A DNA stretch of 64,000 nt from Nonomuraea basaltis (GCF_005893125.1 NZ_VCJS01000017.1:43591-107590); one strand, 5' to 3'; positions 32,519 through 41,800 are shown, counted from the stretch's first letter. Notes: a model not told the origin generated them from the letters alone. Numbers and translations: made by a program.

Positions 32519-33712
32519 CTACCAGGTCACCGGTAACCGGTGTACGCCGTAGACCAGCATGTCCGACCGCATGGGCACCTCCTCGGCGGGCACCGCCAGG
32601 CGCAGCCCCGGCAGTCGGTCGAGCAATGCGGGCAGGGCGATGCGCATCTCGTTGCGGGCGAGTTGCTGGCCCAGGCACTGGTGGATGCCGTGTCCGAACG
32701 TCAGGTGGCCGGTCGCGTCCCGGGTGATGTCCATGACCCCGGGATCGGCGAACCGCAGCGGGTCTCGGTTGGCCGCGGGCAGGGAAACCGTCACCGTCTC
32801 ACCCGCCTTGATCGTGTGACCGTCGAGCTCCACGTCCTCCAGCGCCGTCCGGACCATGAAGTCGACCACCGTGAGATAGCGCAGCAGTTCCTCCACCGCG
32901 CCCGGCACCAGGGTGGGGTCGCGGCGCAGTGCGGCAAGCTGGCCGGGGTTGCCGAGCAGGGTGAACGTGCCCAGGGCGAGCATGTTGGCCGTCGTCTCGT
33001 GCCCGGCCACGAGCAGCAGCATGGCCACGCCGGACAGCTCGTCCTCGGTGAGCTCGCCACCGGACGACAGGCCGCTGATCAGGTCGTCGCCCGGCCGGGC
33101 CCGCTTGTCGGCCACCAAGGCGCGCACGTAGGTGTTCAGCTCGTCCATCGCCTGCTGCTTCTGCTCGGTGCTGACATCCAACGACACGAGCGTCGAAGCC
33201 TGCCGATGGAAGCTCTCGCGGGCGGCGTACGGGACGCCGAGCAGCTCGCAGATCACCAGTGCGGGGATCGGCAGCGCGAAGTCGCGCACCAGCTCGGCGG
33301 GCGGGCCGCTGCGTAACATCGCGTCGAGCGTGGAGGCTGTGATCTCGGCGATCCGCGGTTCCAGCACTTTCATGCGGCGCACGGTGAACTGGCCGGTCAG
33401 CAGCTTGCGGTAGCGGGTGTGCTCGGGCGGGTCCAGGCGTACGAAGAACGCGGGTGGCCGGCGGACGGCCTGGTGCCGCCCGATCTGCGGCGTCGTTGGA
33501 TGGTGCAGCTCGGGGCGGGTGCTGAAGCGGCCGTCGCCCATCACGGCACGGGCCGCCGCGTAGCCGGTCACCAGCCAGCCGAGGTGGCCGTCGGCGTACC
33601 GCAATCTGCGGACCGGGGCCTCCTCGCGCCATTTCTCCAACTCCTGCGGAGGATCGAGGGGGCGCTGACGCCGGGTAGGCATGGTGACCGGAGGGGGCGC
33701 CGCATGGCTCAT
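32519..33712 (-). CDS. Cytochrome P450 (CYP105-like)
   Basis: 397 aa with complete motifs: I-helix VAGHETTANM, ExxR in VEELLRYL, and heme loop FGHGIHQCLGQQLAR, a form typical of CYP105 and related actinomycete xenobiotic or antibiotic-tailoring hydroxylases. ATG 33712 is preceded by GAGGAG. No ferredoxin gene is adjacent although CYP105 genes often have one. The natural substrate is unknown. Confidence 0.92.
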   Translation of the reverse strand: MSHAAPPPVTMPTRRQRPLDPPQELEKWREEAPVRRLRYADGHLGWLVTGYAAARAVMGDGRFSTRPELHHPTTPQIGRHQAVRRPPAFFVRLDPPEHTRYRKLLTGQFTVRRMKVLEPRIAEITASTLDAMLRSGPPAELVRDFALPIPALVICELLGVPYAARESFHRQASTLVSLDVSTEQKQQAMDELNTYVRALVADKRARPGDDLISGLSSGGELTEDELSGVAMLLLVAGHETTANMLALGTFTLLGNPGQLAALRRDPTLVPGAVEELLRYLTVVDFMVRTALEDVELDGHTIKAGETVTVSLPAANRDPLRFADPGVMDITRDATGHLTFGHGIHQCLGQQLARNEMRIALPALLDRLPGLRLAVPAEEVPMRSDMLVYGVHRLPVTW

Positions 33713-34025
33713 GTCGAACTCCTCGTGGATCGCTTCTGGTCGCTGCCACCTGTCCCACCAACATCCATCACCAGAGGTGGCTCATCAATGGCAACGGCAC
33801 GGGGAATGCCTCTGCCGGTGCCGCCGCTCCTCCTGGCCGGTGGGCTCCGTACGTGCGCCGCGGTCACACAGCCGTCCTCCGGTGACACCTGAGCCCGCTT
33901 GGCCGCCGGGTTCGGGTACAAGGGCCCGGCCAGAGATCGCACATCTGGATATCTGATGCTTTGCCGTACCGAGATGTACCGATTTCGCTACCGTCGCATC
34001 CATCCCCCCACGAGAGGAAACCCGG
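33713..34025. other. Divergent intergenic region between P450 and expansin-like gene
   Basis: No gene is seen in these 313 bases. The final 120 nt are less GC-rich (ggatatctgatgctttgccg) and contain TACCG three times at 33965-34000 (gtaccgagatgtaccg plus ctaccg), which may mark the promoter of the secreted expansin-like protein. GAGAGGAAA before ATG 34026 is the ribosome-binding site. Confidence 0.4.
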
Positions 34026-34754
34026 ATGCGACGCTTTCCCTCCGTTTTAGCGGCCGCGCTCGCCGCGACCTCGCTCCTCCCAGCCCCTGCCCTGGCGCAA
34101 TCCGCCCGGAGCGGGGAGAGCGCCGCGGCCACCCGCGTGCCGGCGAAGGCGGTCGGAGGAAACGCGATCAGGGGGAAGGCGACCTTCTACGAACTCCAGT
34201 CTGGAGGCGGCAACTGCTCATATCCGTCGCCTCCCGCCGGCAATCTCTATGTCGCGCTCTCCCCCGGCGAGTACGCCGCCGCGGCCGCCTGCGGTGGCTA
34301 CCTGAACGTCACCGGTCCGAGGGGCGCCGTCCGGGTCAAGGTCGTCGACCAGTGCCCGGAGTGCCCGGCGGGGCACATCGACCTGAGCCGCACGGCCTTC
34401 GCCCGCGTCGCGGACCCCGGCAAGGGCATGGTGGGGGTCACCTACCGCCCGGTCCGCAACCCGCGAGTCGGCAGACCGCTCTCCTTCCGCGTCAAGGAGG
34501 GGTCGTCGCAGTGGTGGTTGGCCCTGCTGGTCATCGACCACGGCAACCCGCTCACCTCGGTCGAGGTGAAGGCCGCCGGTGGCGCGTGGCGCAAGCTGGC
34601 CCGGGCCGACTACAACTACTGGATCGCCGAGTCCGGCATGGGCCGGGGGCCCTTCGCCGTGCGGGTCACCGACACCCGCGGCCACCGGGTCACGGCCAAA
34701 CGCGTCCGCCTGGCCCCCGCCGTCGTCCAGCGCACTACCACGAAGATGTACTGA
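34026..34754 (+). CDS. Secreted expansin-like (EXLX) protein
   Basis: 242 aa. A signal peptide (RRFPSVLAAALAATSLLPAP, cleavage after ALA about residue 24) is followed by a double-psi beta-barrel domain with GKATFYEL, GNCSYP, VKVVDQCPECPAGHIDLS, then an expansin C-terminal beta-sandwich (SSQWWLALLVID, YNYWIAESG). Bacterial expansins bind cellulose or peptidoglycan and loosen polysaccharide networks without hydrolysis. The catalytic-face Asp in HIDLS and the disulfide-prone Cys residues are present. Confidence 0.88.
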   Translation: MRRFPSVLAAALAATSLLPAPALAQSARSGESAAATRVPAKAVGGNAIRGKATFYELQSGGGNCSYPSPPAGNLYVALSPGEYAAAAACGGYLNVTGPRGAVRVKVVDQCPECPAGHIDLSRTAFARVADPGKGMVGVTYRPVRNPRVGRPLSFRVKEGSSQWWLALLVIDHGNPLTSVEVKAAGGAWRKLARADYNYWIAESGMGRGPFAVRVTDTRGHRVTAKRVRLAPAVVQRTTTKMY

Positions 34755-35112
34755 TACACCTCTCCTGTCCGCTTGATCAGGATGTGGCCGGGACCCGGCT
34801 GAACAGCCGGCCGGCGAGGTCGATGCCCACGACCGCGCCGCTGTCGTCGCGGGTGAAGACTTCCTTCGCTTCTCCGGGTCCGACGCCGAGGGCTTCGTGT
34901 TCGATGTCTCGTACGTCTGGCCTGCACATACGACAATGGCCGTCGCCGCTGACAGCGGACCGACGGCGCACCAACACGCACTCTCAGCCCATGTCGGTAA
35001 CAGTGAGGACGGACCGCGTGCCGGTGCGAAGAGCCGGCCGCGGGGGTCGGAGGAGGCGGCGCTGGGGCTGTGGCGGGGCACTGACCAATGTGCTGGAGGC
35101 GGAGCCCCTGGC
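34755..35112 (-). other. Gene-poor stretch with a possible C-terminal gene remnant
   Basis: A minus-strand frame ending at 34777 reads KEVFTRDDSGAVVGIDLAG then RLFSRVP, which looks like the C-terminal beta domain of a serine hydrolase (beta-lactamase family). Upstream there is only unrelated sequence, so it is at best a remnant of ~35 codons. Nothing else is recognisable in this interval. Confidence 0.3.
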
Positions 35113-35943
35113 CTAGGCGACGACCGCGAGCAAGGTCGTCATGGCGGCGGTGAGCTCGGGGTCACCGCTCGGCTTCGAGCGCTCGCGGGCCTCCTCGACG
35201 GTGATGCCTCGGGTCGCCAGCCGCCAGAAGGTGTCTTGGTCCATCGAGACGCGCGCGGCCGGCTCTCTGCCGGGCGTCACCATCCGCCATCGGCCGTCCT
35301 GCCAGGCCGTGCTCCATTGCCCGCCTGCCGGCCCGTGCACGTCCAGGTGAGCCACCGTGCCCTCCGGGCGTTCGTGCATCCTCAAGGTGTACGGCAAGGC
35401 GCGCGCGAAGATGTTCAGTGCCGGCGCCATGAGGTCGGGCTGTGTGGCTCCGGGAACGGAGACGGCGTCGCGTACCTGCTGCTGGTGGACCCAGAACTCG
35501 GTGTACTCGCGGCCGATGTCGAGCCAGGTGGCGCTGTCGATGTCAGTGGCGGCCCAGGACACGTTCAGGCCGGCGGGCGCCTCAAGATCGCGTGCCGCCC
35601 AGACGGCGTCCAGCTGTGGTCCGAGGTGGTCGAGCAGTTCGATCAGCAACTGCGGACTGAGCTGGCGGGACGCCCGGACGAACTCCTCGTTGGTGCGCGC
35701 GATAAAGGCGGGAAGCGTCTCGTCGTTGGCGAAGACGGCGCCGCCGTGCCCGTCGCGCATGCCTGACAGGCGCCGCATGTAGTCGTTGAGCACGTGTCCG
35801 GCGACGTCATGCACGTTCCAGCCTGGACAGATCGTCGGCTTTGCCCAGTCCGCCGGGCTCAGGGCGCGGAGCAGGTCGAGCATGGCCTCCCGCTCACGCG
35901 GGAAGAGGGGCCGGACGTCGATGACGGGGCCGAAGATCGTCAT
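35113..35943 (-). CDS. Maleylpyruvate isomerase family (MDMPI) mycothiol-dependent protein
   Basis: 276 aa with an N-terminal DinB-like four-helix metal-binding domain (WAKPTICPGWNVHDVAGHVLND, with the metal-ligand His) and a C-terminal MDMPI/SCP2-like domain (AHLDVHGPAGGQWSTAW). Members use mycothiol or act as uncharacterised transferases. It is convergent with the region downstream of the expansin gene and divergent from the protease gene. The substrate cannot be inferred. Confidence 0.85.
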   Translation of the reverse strand: MTIFGPVIDVRPLFPREREAMLDLLRALSPADWAKPTICPGWNVHDVAGHVLNDYMRRLSGMRDGHGGAVFANDETLPAFIARTNEEFVRASRQLSPQLLIELLDHLGPQLDAVWAARDLEAPAGLNVSWAATDIDSATWLDIGREYTEFWVHQQQVRDAVSVPGATQPDLMAPALNIFARALPYTLRMHERPEGTVAHLDVHGPAGGQWSTAWQDGRWRMVTPGREPAARVSMDQDTFWRLATRGITVEEARERSKPSGDPELTAAMTTLLAVVA

Positions 35944-36215
35944 AGCTCGACCCTATTGAACTTCCGCACACAGGTGAAACCCAATATTGATCCTGGACCA
36001 GCCGTGTTCTCGCCGGGGTGGTCTTCGTGCGGGCAGTGCGGGTTTTCGTCGTCGTCGGCGCGGAGACGTTTTCCATGCGGTAGCGTCCCCCCAACGTGCA
36101 CGCCGAGAGTTCCGTAACGGCAGCTGGGGAGTGACTCGACCTCGGCACGTCTGCGCTGGTGCCCCCAAGTAGCTTCCAAGCCGCCCACAAGAGCCGTACC
36201 CCACCATTTCCGGCT

Positions 36216-38006
36216 GTGAGCGGAAATTTCAGCAAAAGGTTGACGAAGATCGCCGCGACCGCGGCGGTTGTCATGGCGGTCGCGCTGCCTGCCTTGCCGG
36301 CGGCGGCTGACGATGCGCCCGATGAGCGGCCCGACGTGCCCGTCGGCACCTGGCTGGCCGCCCGTACCCAGCCGGCGGTCCAGCTGACCAGCTTCACCTA
36401 CACCGGTACGGTCGCCGTCCCGACCAGCACGATCAATCAGACCGCGTTCAACCAGCTCGTCGAGCAGGCCACCGCGACCGTGCAGTCCGGCAAGATCTCC
36501 TCGGACGAGCGCAGTATCGCCAAGTGGCTGTTCCAGCGGATCGCGGCCGATGTGGACACCTACCTCACCGAGACCACCCCAGAGCGTACGGTCGACGCCG
36601 AGGTCGGCGGCCTGTGCACCGGCTGGTGGGTCACCCCCGACGGGTACATGGTCACCGGGGCGCACTGCGTCCAGGTCGGCGAGACCGAGCTCAGCCAGCT
36701 GTTCGCGCAGCAGGCGCTGGCCAAGTTCAACGAGCAGGACGCCAAGGAGATCATCAGCGGCCTGCAGGGCATCGAGGCCGACGAGGAGATCGTCAAGCTC
36801 GCGCAGCAGATCTACGTCACGTTCAACACCAACCACATGAAGCTCCGCAACCTGAAGCAGGGCCTGTCGGTGATGCAGAGCCTGCCCGGCGGTGGCGTGG
36901 ACAAGACCGCCAAGGCGGTCCCGGCCGAGCTGGTGTCGGTGGGCGAGAGCTACCCCGGCAAGGACTTCGCGCTGCTCAAGGTCAACGGCCAGCAGAACCT
37001 GCCGACCGTGCCGCTCGGCGACGACGCCGACGTGCGTACCGGCGACACGCTCTACATCAGCGGCTTCCCCGGCCTGGTCACCAACACGCCGTTCTTCAGC
37101 CTCGAGTCCAAGCTGGAGCCGGCGCTGACCGAGGGCCCGTACAACGCCAAGCGCAGCACGCAGAGCGGGGTGCCGTACATCCAGACCCAGGCGCCCTCCT
37201 ACAAGGGCAACTCCGGTGGCCCGGTGTTCAGCAAGGACGGCAAGGTCATCGGCATGCTGATCGCCGGCACGGTGAGCGAGACCGGCGAGGCCTCGGAGAG
37301 CGAGAGCTTCGTCCTGCCGGTGGGCATCATCAAGGAGAAGCTCGGCGAGAAGAACATCAAGCCCGCCCAGGCCATCACGACCACCCGGTACAACGAGGCG
37401 CTCAACGACTACTTCCGGCACTACTACTCGGACGCGCTGCCGAAGTTCCGTGAGGTCCAGGCGCTCTTCCCGAACCACCCGTACGTGGCCAAGTACATCA
37501 GCGACGCGCAGCAGGCGGTCTCCGCGGGCAAGGACGAGTCGCCCAAGCCGATCCTGATGTGGGTGCTGATCGGGGCCGGCGTGCTGGTCGCCATCGTGAT
37601 CACCGTGGTCCTGGCCAAGGTTCTCGGCGGACGTCGACGCCGTCGCACTGTGCCGTCCTACGTCTCGCCCCCACCCGGCGGCGGGTACGGCGCGGTGCCG
37701 CCGCCTCCGTGGCAGCAGCTCCCGGCGGCCCAGGCCCAGGTGTCTCCTCCGGCGCAGCCGGCGCAGGGGGCGTACGGACAGGGCGGCTACGGCCCTGGCG
37801 GCTACGCCGCCGGTGGTTACGGCGCCGGTGGTTATGGGGCCGGGCCGTACGGATCGGCGCCGAACAACGGCAACGTCCAGTATGGAGGCGGCCAGTACGG
37901 GCACCCCGCGCCCCCGCAGGGCCAGTCCCAGCCGCCCGGCGGGGACCAGACCCGCGCCGTCCGCTACGGCAAGTTCATGCCCCCGCCGGATGACAGGTCC
38001 GCCTAG
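36216..38006 (+). CDS. Membrane-anchored trypsin-like serine protease
   Basis: About 596 aa from GTG 36216 (GTG 36159 also in frame). A signal peptide (LTKIAATAAVVMAVALPALPAAA) precedes a chymotrypsin-fold domain with His in VTGAHC, Asp in GKDFALLKV and Ser in YKGNSGGPVFS. A helical region (EALNDYFRHYYSDALPKFRE), one membrane helix (PILMWVLIGAGVLVAIVITV) and a cytoplasmic tail rich in Pro, Gly and Tyr (AYGQGGYGPGGY repeats) follow. Topology places the protease outside, with a disordered tail inside that could recruit partners. The triad is intact, so it should be active. Confidence 0.9.
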   Translation: MSGNFSKRLTKIAATAAVVMAVALPALPAAADDAPDERPDVPVGTWLAARTQPAVQLTSFTYTGTVAVPTSTINQTAFNQLVEQATATVQSGKISSDERSIAKWLFQRIAADVDTYLTETTPERTVDAEVGGLCTGWWVTPDGYMVTGAHCVQVGETELSQLFAQQALAKFNEQDAKEIISGLQGIEADEEIVKLAQQIYVTFNTNHMKLRNLKQGLSVMQSLPGGGVDKTAKAVPAELVSVGESYPGKDFALLKVNGQQNLPTVPLGDDADVRTGDTLYISGFPGLVTNTPFFSLESKLEPALTEGPYNAKRSTQSGVPYIQTQAPSYKGNSGGPVFSKDGKVIGMLIAGTVSETGEASESESFVLPVGIIKEKLGEKNIKPAQAITTTRYNEALNDYFRHYYSDALPKFREVQALFPNHPYVAKYISDAQQAVSAGKDESPKPILMWVLIGAGVLVAIVITVVLAKVLGGRRRRRTVPSYVSPPPGGGYGAVPPPPWQQLPAAQAQVSPPAQPAQGAYGQGGYGPGGYAAGGYGAGGYGAGPYGSAPNNGNVQYGGGQYGHPAPPQGQSQPPGGDQTRAVRYGKFMPPPDDRSA

Positions 38007-38138
38007 AGGAGCACACGGCGTGCCTCATGGCCTCTCCGAGGGGAGTGGGGTGGAAGGTCGATTCCACGGTGACTCGGTCCTCGGTGGCTCCCCACCCCTA
38101 ACCTCGCTGGCTCACCCCTAAGAGCCGTCCTCTGGAGA
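38007..38138. terminator. Short intergenic region with weak hairpins between convergent genes
   Basis: A gtggaa/ttccac hairpin with a 6-nt loop (38050-38067) and a wider ggagtgggg / ccccaccc pairing could terminate the protease and the convergent SnoaL-like gene. No T-run is present. Confidence 0.35.
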
Positions 38139-38564
38139 TCAGCCGCGCTTCGCGGACGGCCAGCCGTGTCCCCAACCGGCCTGGATCATCGTCTGGAAGG
38201 CCCACCCATCCTCGGTGCGCACCAGCAGGTCGGCGTAGTGCATGCTCTGCCTCCGGCCTTCGATCGTCATCGTCGCCTCGGTTTCCACGACCACGAGGTT
38301 CGGGCTGAGGAAGTGCGGTGTTCTCTTCGACTCGAGTTCCAGACCCGCCGTGCCACTGCCCATGGCGTCCTTCATCGCCTCGATGTACTCCGGTCGCGTC
38401 CACTGCCGTACGGTCGCGTAGCCCTCGGGCACGTCGGTGGCCAGGTTCATGGGGAAGACCGCCAGATCGGCCAGCCTCTCGATCGCGCCCTGCTCCGCCA
38501 GCGTGTCGTATTCGGTGAACCACTCCTCGACGCTCTTCAGTTCCTCGTTGCCCGGCTGATACAT
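38139..38564 (-). CDS. SnoaL/NTF2-like protein
   Basis: 141 aa from ATG 38564, with GGGAGG 6 nt upstream. The pattern is an N-terminal helix ([18 protein letters not shown]), then [12 protein letters not shown], a central strand [11 protein letters not shown] and a terminal [18 protein letters not shown], the classical NTF2-like cone fold. Family members are small hydrolases, isomerases or ligand-binding proteins. The GC-poor promoter region with an inverted repeat suggests it is regulated. Confidence 0.75.
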   Translation of the reverse strand: MYQPGNEELKSVEEWFTEYDTLAEQGAIERLADLAVFPMNLATDVPEGYATVRQWTRPEYIEAMKDAMGSGTAGLELESKRTPHFLSPNLVVVETEATMTIEGRRQSMHYADLLVRTEDGWAFQTMIQAGWGHGWPSAKRG

Positions 38565-38594
38565 GCGTGCCTCCCTCTTGAACCGTATGCCGTA

Positions 38595-38609
38595 CCGTAC
38601 ACTATACGG
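38595..38609. promoter_or_regulatory. Inverted repeat CCGTA-N5-TACGG in the SnoaL promoter
   Basis: The sequence ccgtacactatacgg lies 31-45 nt before the SnoaL start, and on the minus strand it contains TATAGT, a good -10 hexamer. A second related half-site (ccgtatgccgtac) sits on its start-proximal side. A TetR-type repressor could bind here; no regulator gene is adjacent. Confidence 0.45.
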
Positions 38610-38679
38610 GAAGCGTTCGGAAAGAGTTCCCGCGTTGACGTGCGTTCGTGGGGTCGGGCATGATCCATCGCACCGAGAT

Positions 38680-38775
38680 GTCATCCAGAGGATCCGAGGG
38701 ACCTGGCCCTGTGACGGTCCGGCAACCTGCCCGCTCGCGGAAGCGGGCAAGGTGCCAACGCCAGGAACGATGAGG
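38680..38775 (+). promoter_or_regulatory. SAM-I (S-box) riboswitch
   Basis: The conserved S-box core is visible in order: P1 5' strand TCATC, CAGAGG, GAGGGACCTGGCCC, GACGGTCCGGCAACC, a perfect P3 hairpin (tgcccgct / agcgggca), GGTGCCAA, and P1 3' strand GATGA at 38769-38773. The ribosome-binding site (GAGGAGG) follows P1 directly, so SAM binding should mask translation initiation of the gene at 38785. The regulated gene is a GNAT acetyltransferase instead of a methionine-pathway gene. Confidence 0.88.
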
Positions 38776-38784
38776 AGGATTCCG

Positions 38785-39387
38785 ATGAGCGTTCGGCTCG
38801 ATGTTCCGGTGCTGCATGGATCGCTCGTACGGCTGGAGCCGCTGGTGATGGGGCATGCGGCGGATCTGGCGCGAGCGGCCGAGGAGGATCGGTCCGCCTA
38901 CGACTTCACCGTGGTGCCGAGGGCTGGGGAGGTGGAGGCCTATGTGGCGGCCCAGCGGGAGCGCGAAGGGCTGACGCCGTTCGCGCAGGTGCGGGTGGCC
39001 GACGGCAGGGCGGTGGGGTGCACGGGGTTCTGGGATCCCCGGTTTTGGCCGGGGCGGCAGGAGCTGCGGGCGATCGAGGTGGGCTGGACGTGGCTGGCGG
39101 CGTCGGCGCAGGGGACCGGCATCAATGCCGAGGCCAAGCTCCTGCTGTTCACGTACGCGTTCGAGGTGCTGGGGGTGGCGCGGGTCGATCTCAAGACGGA
39201 TGCGCGGAACATGCGGTCGCGGCGGGCGATCGAGCGGCTCGGCGCCCGGTTCGAGGGGGTGTTGCGAAGTTGGTCGCCCTCGTGGGTGCCGGGGGAGGAG
39301 GGAAAGCTCCGGGACTCTGCCATATTCTCCGTGGTCGCCGATGAGTGGCCGGAGGTCAAGGCGGCACTGAGCCAACATCGGTCCTGA
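38785..39387 (+). CDS. GNAT acetyltransferase (RimJ/RimL-like) under SAM-riboswitch control
   Basis: 200 aa from ATG 38785, with AGGAGG 6 nt upstream. RimJ/RimL-type features: [20 protein letters not shown], a W-rich central strand, acetyl-CoA loop ([20 protein letters not shown]) and the C-terminal [20 protein letters not shown]. Such enzymes acetylate N-termini of proteins or amines of small molecules. Because it follows a SAM-I riboswitch, its substrate may be linked to methionine or SAM metabolism, for example detoxification of a methionine analogue. That link is inferred. Confidence 0.9.
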   Translation: MSVRLDVPVLHGSLVRLEPLVMGHAADLARAAEEDRSAYDFTVVPRAGEVEAYVAAQREREGLTPFAQVRVADGRAVGCTGFWDPRFWPGRQELRAIEVGWTWLAASAQGTGINAEAKLLLFTYAFEVLGVARVDLKTDARNMRSRRAIERLGARFEGVLRSWSPSWVPGEEGKLRDSAIFSVVADEWPEVKAALSQHRS

Positions 39388-39452
39388 AATCGGCAGCGAG
39401 ACGTCCGATGGCCGCCAGCGCGGCGCCGTGACAGGCGGCGACAGTGGTGCCC

Positions 39453-40121
39453 ATGAGCACTGTTGTCGACAAGCACACCCGTATCGAGCCGAACATCCTC
39501 TACTTCGGCACGCCGGTGGTGCTGATCTCCTCCTTGAACGACGACGGAACCCCCAACCTGGCCCCCATGTCGTCGGCCTTCTGGCTCGGCTGGCGGGCCA
39601 TGCTGGGGCTGGGATCGCGGGCCAAGACGGCGCAGAACCTGGTCAGGGCGCGCGAGTGCGTACTCAATCTGCCCTCCGACGCACTCGCCGCGGCCGTTGA
39701 CCGGCTTGCGCTCACCACCGGGTCGGATCCCGTTCCCGAGCGGAAGCAGGAGCGGGGGTATCGGTACGTACCGGACAAGTTCCAGCGGGCGGGGCTGACC
39801 GCCACGCCGTCCGAGACGGTGGCGCCGCCGCGGGTGGCCGAGTGTCCGGTCAGCATGGAGGCCGTGGTCGAGGCGGTGCATCCGGTGGGCGATGACGGCG
39901 GGGTGCTGGCGTTCGAGGTGCGGGTGCAGCGGGTCTGGGTGCACGAGGAGATCCGGATGGCGGGGACGAGCGATCGGATCGATCCCGACGCCTGGCGGCC
40001 GCTGATCATGAGCTTCCAGAAGCTGTACGGGCTGGGGCCGCAGGTGCATCCGTCCACGCTCGCGCGGATTCCCGAGCGGTTCTACCGGGGAGCCGATCTA
40101 GAGCGGGCCCGTACCTTCTAG
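39453..40121 (+). CDS. Flavin reductase-like FMN-binding split-barrel protein
   Basis: 222 aa. The N-terminal strand ILYFGTPVVLISSLNDDGTPN and MSSAFWLGWRAMLGLG are typical of the flavin-reductase-like domain, with AQNLVRARECVLNL following. These proteins bind FMN and reduce flavins or small substrates. ATG 39453 is used; GTG 39444 is in frame. Its last 24 nt overlap the convergent NUDIX gene. Confidence 0.87.
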   Translation: MSTVVDKHTRIEPNILYFGTPVVLISSLNDDGTPNLAPMSSAFWLGWRAMLGLGSRAKTAQNLVRARECVLNLPSDALAAAVDRLALTTGSDPVPERKQERGYRYVPDKFQRAGLTATPSETVAPPRVAECPVSMEAVVEAVHPVGDDGGVLAFEVRVQRVWVHEEIRMAGTSDRIDPDAWRPLIMSFQKLYGLGPQVHPSTLARIPERFYRGADLERARTF

Positions 40122-40649
40122 CAGCGTCAGCCACGTACGGGGGCCGCAGAGGCGCTCGATCTCCGCGCGGGGCAGCCAGTCGGCGTGGGTGCTCTCCGAA
40201 CCGGCCGGCGGGCGCGTCGGGGTGCCCGGACCCGGCAGGACGGCTCGGAACATGGCCATGTACGTCAAAGGCGCGTATCGGTAGTCGGCCGGCGGGGCGT
40301 CCAGGAGCTCGATGCGCTGCCAGGCGAAGACGGACAGGGCGGAGGCCGGCAGCCGCAGGCCGGTCTCCTCGTGCAGCTCGCGCACCGCGGCGTCGATCGC
40401 GCTCTCGCCCGGGTCGAGGTGGCCGCCCGGGATGTCCCAGCCCCGCCCCTCCCGGTCCACGCAGGTCATGAGGGTCCTGCCGAGCCCGTCCGAGACGAAG
40501 GCGAACGCCGACGTGGTCTGATCGGGGGGCGGAAGGGCGGCGGAGAGGAGGACGTCCAGGCGGTGCGCCACGGGGATCCAGGGCACGGTGGTCGTCGCGA
40601 TCAGATGGGCCACCAGGTCACTTTCATTCCCCCATAAAACGGATGTCAA
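40098..40649 (-). CDS. NUDIX hydrolase
   Basis: 183 aa. A complete Nudix box is present: GGHLDPGESAIDAAVRELHE followed by ETGL, fitting GX5EX7REUXEEXGU. The N-terminal ~45 residues form an extra helical segment. The substrate (a nucleoside diphosphate derivative) is undetermined. It is convergent with the flavin reductase gene and divergent from the antiporter gene. Confidence 0.9.
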   Translation of the reverse strand: MTSVLWGNESDLVAHLIATTTVPWIPVAHRLDVLLSAALPPPDQTTSAFAFVSDGLGRTLMTCVDREGRGWDIPGGHLDPGESAIDAAVRELHEETGLRLPASALSVFAWQRIELLDAPPADYRYAPLTYMAMFRAVLPGPGTPTRPPAGSESTHADWLPRAEIERLCGPRTWLTLLEGTGPL

Positions 40650-40708
40650 GGCATGATCAGGGGTGATTCCATTGTGTCATCTGTGAAAGACGGGAGAGCA
40701 CCCTGTAC

Positions 40709-41800
40709 GTGATCCGTAACGTTTTGAGGCTGTGGACCGTTCTCATTCCCGCCCTGTCGTTGCTGGTGCTGGGGCTCTCCTGGGGGCGGGAGCTGCCGAC
40801 CGCACTGGTCATTGTCGTAGCCCTGCTGCTGGCCGGCGCGGTGCTGGCCGCCGTGCACCACGCCGAGGTCATCGCGCATCGCGTCGGAGAGCCGTTCGGC
40901 TCGCTGGTGCTGGCCGTGGCCGTGACGGTGATCGAGGTGGCGCTCATCGTCAGCATCATGATCTCCGGCGGCGAGCAGACCGGGACACTGGCCCGCGACA
41001 CCGTGTTCGCGGCGGTGATGATCACGTGCAACGGGATCGTGGGGCTGTCCCTGCTCACCGTGACCTTGAAGCGGCGGATCGCGGCGTTCAACGCCGAGGG
41101 CACGGGCAAGGCGCTCGCCACCGTGGCCACGCTCAGCACGCTGAGCCTGGTGCTGCCCACGTTCACGACGAGCGCGCGAGGGCCGGCGTTCTCGCCCGCG
41201 CAGCTCGTCTTCGCGGCGGTGGCCTCGCTCGCGCTGTACGCGCTGTTCGTGGTGACCCAGACCGTACGCCACCGCGACTACTTCCTGCCGGTTGCCCGGG
41301 ACGGCGCGCCGCCCGACCAGGAGGAGCACGCCCCACGGCCCTCCGGGCGTACGGCGCTGGCCAGCCTCGGGCTGTTGCTGGTGGCGCTCATCTCGGTGGT
41401 CGGCCTGGCCAAGGTCGAGTCGCCGGTGATCGAGCTGATGGTGTCGTCGGCAGGGCTGCCCCACTCCGTCGTGGGCGTCGTGATCGCGCTGCTGGTGCTG
41501 CTGCCCGAGACGCTCGCCGCCGTCCGCGCGGCCCGGCGCGACCAGGTCCAGATCAGCCTGAACCTGGCGCTCGGGTCGGCGATGGCGAGCATCGGGCTGA
41601 CCATCCCGGCCATCGCGGTGGCGTCGATCTGGCTCGAGGGGCCGCTGCTTCTCGGATTGGGCGGCACCCACCTGGTGCTGCTCGCCCTGACGGTCGTCGT
41701 CTCGACCCTCACCGTCGTGCCGGGGCGGGCGACGCTCATGCAGAGCGGAGTGCACCTGGTGCTGTTCGCCGCGTTCCTGTTCCTGGCGATCAGCCCTTGA
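40709..41800 (+). CDS. Calcium/proton antiporter (ChaA-like, CaCA superfamily)
   Basis: 363 aa with about 11 membrane segments and the two CaCA alpha repeats: PFGSLVLAVAVTVIEVALIV near the N-terminus and VLLPETLAAVRAARRDQVQI / LNLALGSAMASIGLTIPA in the second half. Both repeats carry the ion-binding Glu. It is expected to export Ca2+ (or Na+/K+) in exchange for protons across the plasma membrane. GTG 40709 is the likely start. Confidence 0.9.
   Translation: MIRNVLRLWTVLIPALSLLVLGLSWGRELPTALVIVVALLLAGAVLAAVHHAEVIAHRVGEPFGSLVLAVAVTVIEVALIVSIMISGGEQTGTLARDTVFAAVMITCNGIVGLSLLTVTLKRRIAAFNAEGTGKALATVATLSTLSLVLPTFTTSARGPAFSPAQLVFAAVASLALYALFVVTQTVRHRDYFLPVARDGAPPDQEEHAPRPSGRTALASLGLLLVALISVVGLAKVESPVIELMVSSAGLPHSVVGVVIALLVLLPETLAAVRAARRDQVQISLNLALGSAMASIGLTIPAIAVASIWLEGPLLLGLGGTHLVLLALTVVVSTLTVVPGRATLMQSGVHLVLFAAFLFLAISP

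Noticed and set aside
35940..37904. A 654-codon minus-strand open frame opposite the protease gene
   Set aside because: It is a mirror of the high-GC plus-strand gene; its translation is Arg/Gly/Leu-rich without motifs, while the plus strand has a signal peptide, triad and membrane helix.
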